7,621 nt of DNA from CAZLRH01 sp964562015 (GTDB lineage Bacteria; Verrucomicrobiota; Verrucomicrobiia; Opitutales; JABDGR01): the NCBI GenBank assembly GCA_964562015.1, contig CAZLRH010000051.1, positions 1-7,621 on the forward strand, read 5' to 3'. Positions 4,667 through 7,621 of the stretch are shown one piece after another. The notes under the pieces were generated by a model. That model was not told the origin of the DNA and did no database searches. It saw only the letters and a list, made by a program, of their open reading frames with translations. The position numbers were made by a program, and so were the translations under genes. Numbering within the stretch: position 1 is the stretch's first letter; every line of letters begins with the position of its first letter.

Positions 4667-6358
4667 ATGAAGCTTTTGCACCCCTTTCTCAGTCTGGCCG
4701 GCCTGCTGGCGGCATCAATGACCCAGGCCGCGGAACCAGCGCCCGCCGTTCACGTCGAATCCTCGCCTGCGGCCGTCATCGCCCCCGCCGAGGTGGCTCC
4801 GCCTCCGCCTGTGGCCCCGACCACCACCGCTTCACCCTCGCCCGCGGCCGAGGCCGCCGCATCTACGACCACATCCGCTTCGAATCCACCCGCTCCGACG
4901 CCGGCCGCAAATGCAGTTCATTTCGAACACGAGCAGACGGTTCTGGCGCCCTTCGACTTAAAAGGCCTCGGGTTCGCGCGCTCCGTCACGGACAATGGCT
5001 GCCATGTGGCGTACGTCTCGTCGGCCAACGGCCAGATGTCGTTCACGGTCGATGGCACGCCGGGACCGTGGTTTGAGGCTGTGGCGTTGAGCGGCCCGGC
5101 CTTCAGCCCGGACGGCCAGCATGTTGTTTATAAGGCCGAGACCAAGGGTCAATGGCAGATGGTGCAGGACGGCCAGCCGGGGCCGCCGTATGAGGCGATC
5201 GGAAGTTCGTCGCCCATTGTCAGCGCCCAGAATTTTCACGTGGCGTATGGCGCCGCCCAGACCGGCAAGTGGCTGGTGGTGCTGGACGGCCAGGCGGGAC
5301 CGCTGTTCGACGCCATCGGCGCGGGCCCGAGCGGGCTGGTCTTGAGCGCGGATGGCACGCATTCCGCCTACGTCGCCCAAAAAAACGACAAGTGGCTGGT
5401 GATGCATGACGGCGTCCCCACCCCGGCGTATGATGGCATCACCGACGTTGTTTTCAGCCCCGACGGCCAGCATTTCAGCTTTTCGGCGCTGGCCAAGGAG
5501 AAACGCCTGGTGGTGACTGACGGCACGCCCGGCCCCGAGTACTCCATCACCACGGCGCCCGTTTACAGCCCGGACAGCAAAATAGCGGTGTACGCCGCCG
5601 AATACAGCCACAAGTGGGAAATGATTGTGAATGGGAACGTCGGCGCGCCGTTTGACGGCATCGTCAGCGGCGCCTTTTGCTTTAGCCCGGACAGCGCCCA
5701 CCTCGCCTACGGGGTCGCCACCTTAAAGACCCGGCACATGTTGCGGGACGACGTGCTCGGGCCGGCCTTTGACGGCGTCGCCGATCCGAGATTCAGCCCG
5801 GACAGCCAGCACCTCGCCTACATGGCCAAAAAGGACGATAAATGGGCCCTCGTGGTCGATGATAAAATAGGCCTGGGCTTTGACGATTACCTGGCCAATT
5901 CCCTGCAATTCAGCCCGAACAGCCTGCACGTCGCCTTTGCCGTTTTGAACCAGGGCAAAAAAGAGGTCGTGGTGGACGATTCCGTCGGCCCGTGGTTTGA
6001 CGGCGTGGCGAACATCGTCTTCAGCCCGAACGGCAAAAAACTCGCTTACGATGCCACGCGTGAAAACAAATGGGTGGTCGTGCTCAACGGGCAGCCCAGC
6101 GCAACGGTGTTTGACGAGATTATTGGCGTCGCGCCGATTTTCAGCACGGACAGCCTGCATGTGGCCTATGCCGGACGCGTGGGCGACAAGCAAAAAGTCC
6201 TCATCGACGGCGAGGCGGGCCCGGATTTTTCCTACATCATTGCCGGCCCGGTGTTGCGCAAGGACGGGGCCCTCGAATATCTCGGCCTGCAAAAGGACGG
6301 CGACAAAGCCACGCTGTACCGCGTGGTGGTGCCGCATTTCAGCCCGGCCAAGACTTAG
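4667..6358 (+). CDS. Secreted WD40-like beta-propeller protein, about 12 repeats
   Basis: The function is not known. The 563-residue product has an N-terminal signal peptide (MKLLHPFLSLAGLLAASMTQ, cleavage likely near AA21-22), then a Pro/Ala/Thr/Ser-rich linker to about residue 82. Next come about twelve repeats of 37-41 residues. Each reads roughly S-P-D-G/S-x-H-V-A-Y, then K-W-x-V-V-x-D-G-x-x-G-P-x-F-D-G-I. The S-P-D anchors fall near residues 107, 147, 186, 227, 264, 301, 340, 377, 416, 453 and 493, with a decayed last unit near 530. This pattern matches WD40-like/TolB-type propellers used for protein or ligand binding outside the cytoplasm. No catalytic residues, lipobox or anchor are seen. 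The ATG at 4667 gives the signal peptide, with no Shine-Dalgarno. It ends against the convergent DAHP synthase gene with overlapping stop codons. Twelve short repeats might form one large propeller or two smaller ones. Confidence 0.85.
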   Translation: MKLLHPFLSLAGLLAASMTQAAEPAPAVHVESSPAAVIAPAEVAPPPPVAPTTTASPSPAAEAAASTTTSASNPPAPTPAANAVHFEHEQTVLAPFDLKGLGFARSVTDNGCHVAYVSSANGQMSFTVDGTPGPWFEAVALSGPAFSPDGQHVVYKAETKGQWQMVQDGQPGPPYEAIGSSSPIVSAQNFHVAYGAAQTGKWLVVLDGQAGPLFDAIGAGPSGLVLSADGTHSAYVAQKNDKWLVMHDGVPTPAYDGITDVVFSPDGQHFSFSALAKEKRLVVTDGTPGPEYSITTAPVYSPDSKIAVYAAEYSHKWEMIVNGNVGAPFDGIVSGAFCFSPDSAHLAYGVATLKTRHMLRDDVLGPAFDGVADPRFSPDSQHLAYMAKKDDKWALVVDDKIGLGFDDYLANSLQFSPNSLHVAFAVLNQGKKEVVVDDSVGPWFDGVANIVFSPNGKKLAYDATRENKWVVVLNGQPSATVFDEIIGVAPIFSTDSLHVAYAGRVGDKQKVLIDGEAGPDFSYIIAGPVLRKDGALEYLGLQKDGDKATLYRVVVPHFSPAKT

Positions 6359-7485
6359 GCCACGGGCGCTCCGCTGCGCCCTTCCCCACGAGTGGCGAAA
6401 CTCGGCGGCGTCTGGCGCACGTGCGCGCGTTTGCGGCGGCTGCGCACGGCGGCGGCCAGGCCCAGCAACACCGGCTCGGTTTGCGCAAAGGAAATGCAGG
6501 CATCGGTGATGCTTTGCCCGTACACCGCCTTGAGCCCGGGCACGTAATCCTGGCGGCCCTCAATCAGGTTGCTCTCCAGCATCACCCCACAAAGGGCGCG
6601 GCTGCCGGCCTCAATCTGTTGGGCCACCGCCTGCGCAACGAGGGGCTGGTTGCGGTAGTCCTTGCCACTGTTGCCGTGACTGCAATCCACCATTAAGTGC
6701 GGCGGCAATTTCGCGCGTTCGAGCGCGGCGATGACTTCGGCCACGCTTTTTTCGTCGTAATTCGGGCCGGTCTTTGAGCCGCCGCGCAAGATGACGTGGC
6801 AATCGGGATTGCCGGTCGTGGAAAAAATCGCCGCGACGCCCTGCTTGGTGACAGACGGAAACCAGTGCGGCTGGCGGGCCGCGCGAATCGCATCGAGCGC
6901 GATTTGGTAATCGCCGTCGGTGCCGTTTTTGAAGCCGACGGGCATGGATAGGCCGGAGGCCAGTTCGCGGTGCACCTGGCTTTCCGTGGTGCGCGCGCCG
7001 ATGGCGGCCCAGGAAATGGTGTCGGCATGAAACTGCGGGATGATGGTGTCGAGAAATTCCGTGCCCGTGGGCATGCCAAGTTGCGCGAGCTCGAGTAACA
7101 AACCGCGCGCCAGCCGCAGGCCCTTGTTGATTTGAAAACTGCCGTCGAGAAACGGGTCGTTGATCAAGCCCTTCCAGCCGACGACCGTGCGCGGCTTTTC
7201 AAAATAAACGCGCATGATGACCAGCAAATCGTCGGACGCGCGCTGGGCCACGGCCTTCAGCTTGGTGGCATAATCGAGCGCGGCGGCCGGGTCGTGAATC
7301 GAACAGGGCCCGACCACGACGAGCAGGCGATCATCCTGGCCGTGAAAAATACGGCCCACCGCGCGGCGCGTGGCACTGATGAGTTCCGACGCCTCCTCCC
7401 CCAAGGGCAGCTCCTCCAATAGAATGGCCGGCGGAATGAGCGCCCGGAGCGTCTCGATGCGAACGTCATCGATATTTCGGATCAT
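6355..7485 (-). CDS. 3-deoxy-7-phosphoheptulonate (DAHP) synthase, class I AroFGH type
   Basis: This enzyme condenses phosphoenolpyruvate and erythrose 4-phosphate, the first step of the shikimate pathway, in the cytoplasm. The 376-residue product aligns along its length with E. coli AroG (350 residues). Motifs include GPCSIHD (60-65), RVYFEKPRT, GWKGLINDP, IGARTTESQVHRELASGLS and FKNGTDG. The metal ligands are C61, H270, E304 and D328. Residues known for feedback binding in AroG are partly kept (P150, S180, F209, S211), while the V221 position is F and L210 is P, so the inhibiting amino acid cannot be named. The domain ends near R350; the last 26 residues (from about K352 to the final APVA) are extra, low-complexity and encoded across a hairpin. 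The ATG at 7485 gives the normal N-terminus. It stands alone on its strand. A choice among aroF, aroG and aroH is not justified. Confidence 0.96.
   Translation of the reverse strand: MIRNIDDVRIETLRALIPPAILLEELPLGEEASELISATRRAVGRIFHGQDDRLLVVVGPCSIHDPAAALDYATKLKAVAQRASDDLLVIMRVYFEKPRTVVGWKGLINDPFLDGSFQINKGLRLARGLLLELAQLGMPTGTEFLDTIIPQFHADTISWAAIGARTTESQVHRELASGLSMPVGFKNGTDGDYQIALDAIRAARQPHWFPSVTKQGVAAIFSTTGNPDCHVILRGGSKTGPNYDEKSVAEVIAALERAKLPPHLMVDCSHGNSGKDYRNQPLVAQAVAQQIEAGSRALCGVMLESNLIEGRQDYVPGLKAVYGQSITDACISFAQTEPVLLGLAAAVRSRRKRAHVRQTPPSFATRGEGRSGAPVA
6364..6381. terminator. GC-rich hairpin between convergent genes
   Basis: GGGCGC (6364-6369) and GCGCCC (6376-6381) form a perfect 6-bp stem with a 6-nt loop, five nucleotides after the propeller stop codon. 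The plus-strand RNA continues with TTCCCC, not a T-run, so it is not a classic intrinsic terminator. On the minus strand it lies inside the last codons of the DAHP synthase gene. It may act on both transcripts as a pause or 3'-end stabiliser. Confidence 0.4.
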
Positions 7486-7491
7486 GCGGCG

Positions 7492-7497
7492 ATTTTA
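7492..7497 (-). promoter_or_regulatory. Putative -10 box (TAAAAT) of the DAHP synthase gene
   Basis: TAAAAT on the minus strand matches the -10 consensus at five of six positions and lies six nucleotides before the ATG at 7485. A start seven nucleotides downstream would make the mRNA leaderless. No good -35 is visible at 16-18 bp, so the call is tentative. No Shine-Dalgarno precedes this ATG. Confidence 0.35.
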
Positions 7498-7562
7498 GCG
7501 TTCCCGCCGGGGAAAAACAGCCTGAAATTAGGGACTTTGCAGGACAGGAATTGGGCACAACT

Positions 7563-7596
7563 GATGCCAGAGTACCTCTGCCTTACGCCTCAGCAT
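7563..7596. repeat. Nested inverted repeats upstream of the DAHP synthase gene
   Basis: CAGAG-TAC-CTCTG (7568-7580) is a 5-bp hairpin directly flanked by GATGC (7563-7567), which can pair with GCATC (7592-7596), leaving an 11-nt bulge on one side. It may be a leader RNA structure, a regulator site or the edge of an element extending past the window. The rest of 7486-7621 shows no coding frame that I can support. Confidence 0.25.
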
Positions 7597-7621
7597 CGCC
7601 TGCTTTTATCCTCGGGGCTTG

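Noticed and set aside
4958..6337. Two long minus-strand frames (4958-5701 and 5723-6337)
   Set aside because: They mirror the repeat structure of the propeller gene in antisense (recurring VRAV/VRAE strings), and no start signals or domains are seen.

Overview
The window most resembles a chromosome segment from the Verrucomicrobiota, probably near Pedosphaera/Limisphaerales. This is an inference from gene content. The clues are an EF-Tu N-terminus with a non-canonical switch I, a tandem pair of membrane-anchored proteins with the DGHV(E/R)WF block of the PVC 'H-X9-DG' families, a secreted many-bladed beta-propeller with DGxxGPxFDG repeats, heptanucleotide-periodic intergenic arrays, and an almost complete lack of Shine-Dalgarno sequences. 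No mobile element, CRISPR array, or rRNA is visible.

Layout. Positions 1-486 (minus strand) hold a tRNA-Thr(GGU)-tuf transcription unit: a TTGACC/TACCTT promoter, the complete tRNA with encoded CCA, and the first 95 codons of tuf, cut by the window edge. Positions 622-1300 (minus) hold a VapBC-type toxin-antitoxin operon with overlapping genes and a double operator over its promoter. Positions 1434-2948 (plus) encode a Tat-exported purple-acid-phosphatase-like metallophosphoesterase. A 7-bp-periodic array directly follows its stop. Positions 3064-4464 (plus) encode two tandem paralogues of about 229 residues, each preceded by the same AGGCTAT -10-like box. A second heptamer array begins inside the last codons of the second copy. 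Positions 4667-6358 (plus) encode a secreted beta-propeller protein with about twelve repeats. Positions 6355-7485 (minus) encode a class I DAHP synthase, convergent with the propeller gene; the two stop codons overlap. Positions 7486-7621 hold only its upstream region.

How the genes relate. Only tRNA-Thr/tuf and vapB/vapC are convincing co-transcribed units. The phosphatase, the paralogue pair and the propeller protein are co-oriented and all exported or membrane-anchored, but each has its own upstream gap and likely promoter, so a shared pathway is not demonstrated. DAHP synthase is housekeeping (entry to the shikimate pathway). I do not see a clear new multi-gene system. The best candidates for undescribed biology are the tandem H-X9-DG paralogues without a prepilin cleavage site, the heptamer arrays, and the recurring arrangement of a -10-like box a few bases before an ATG with no ribosome binding site.
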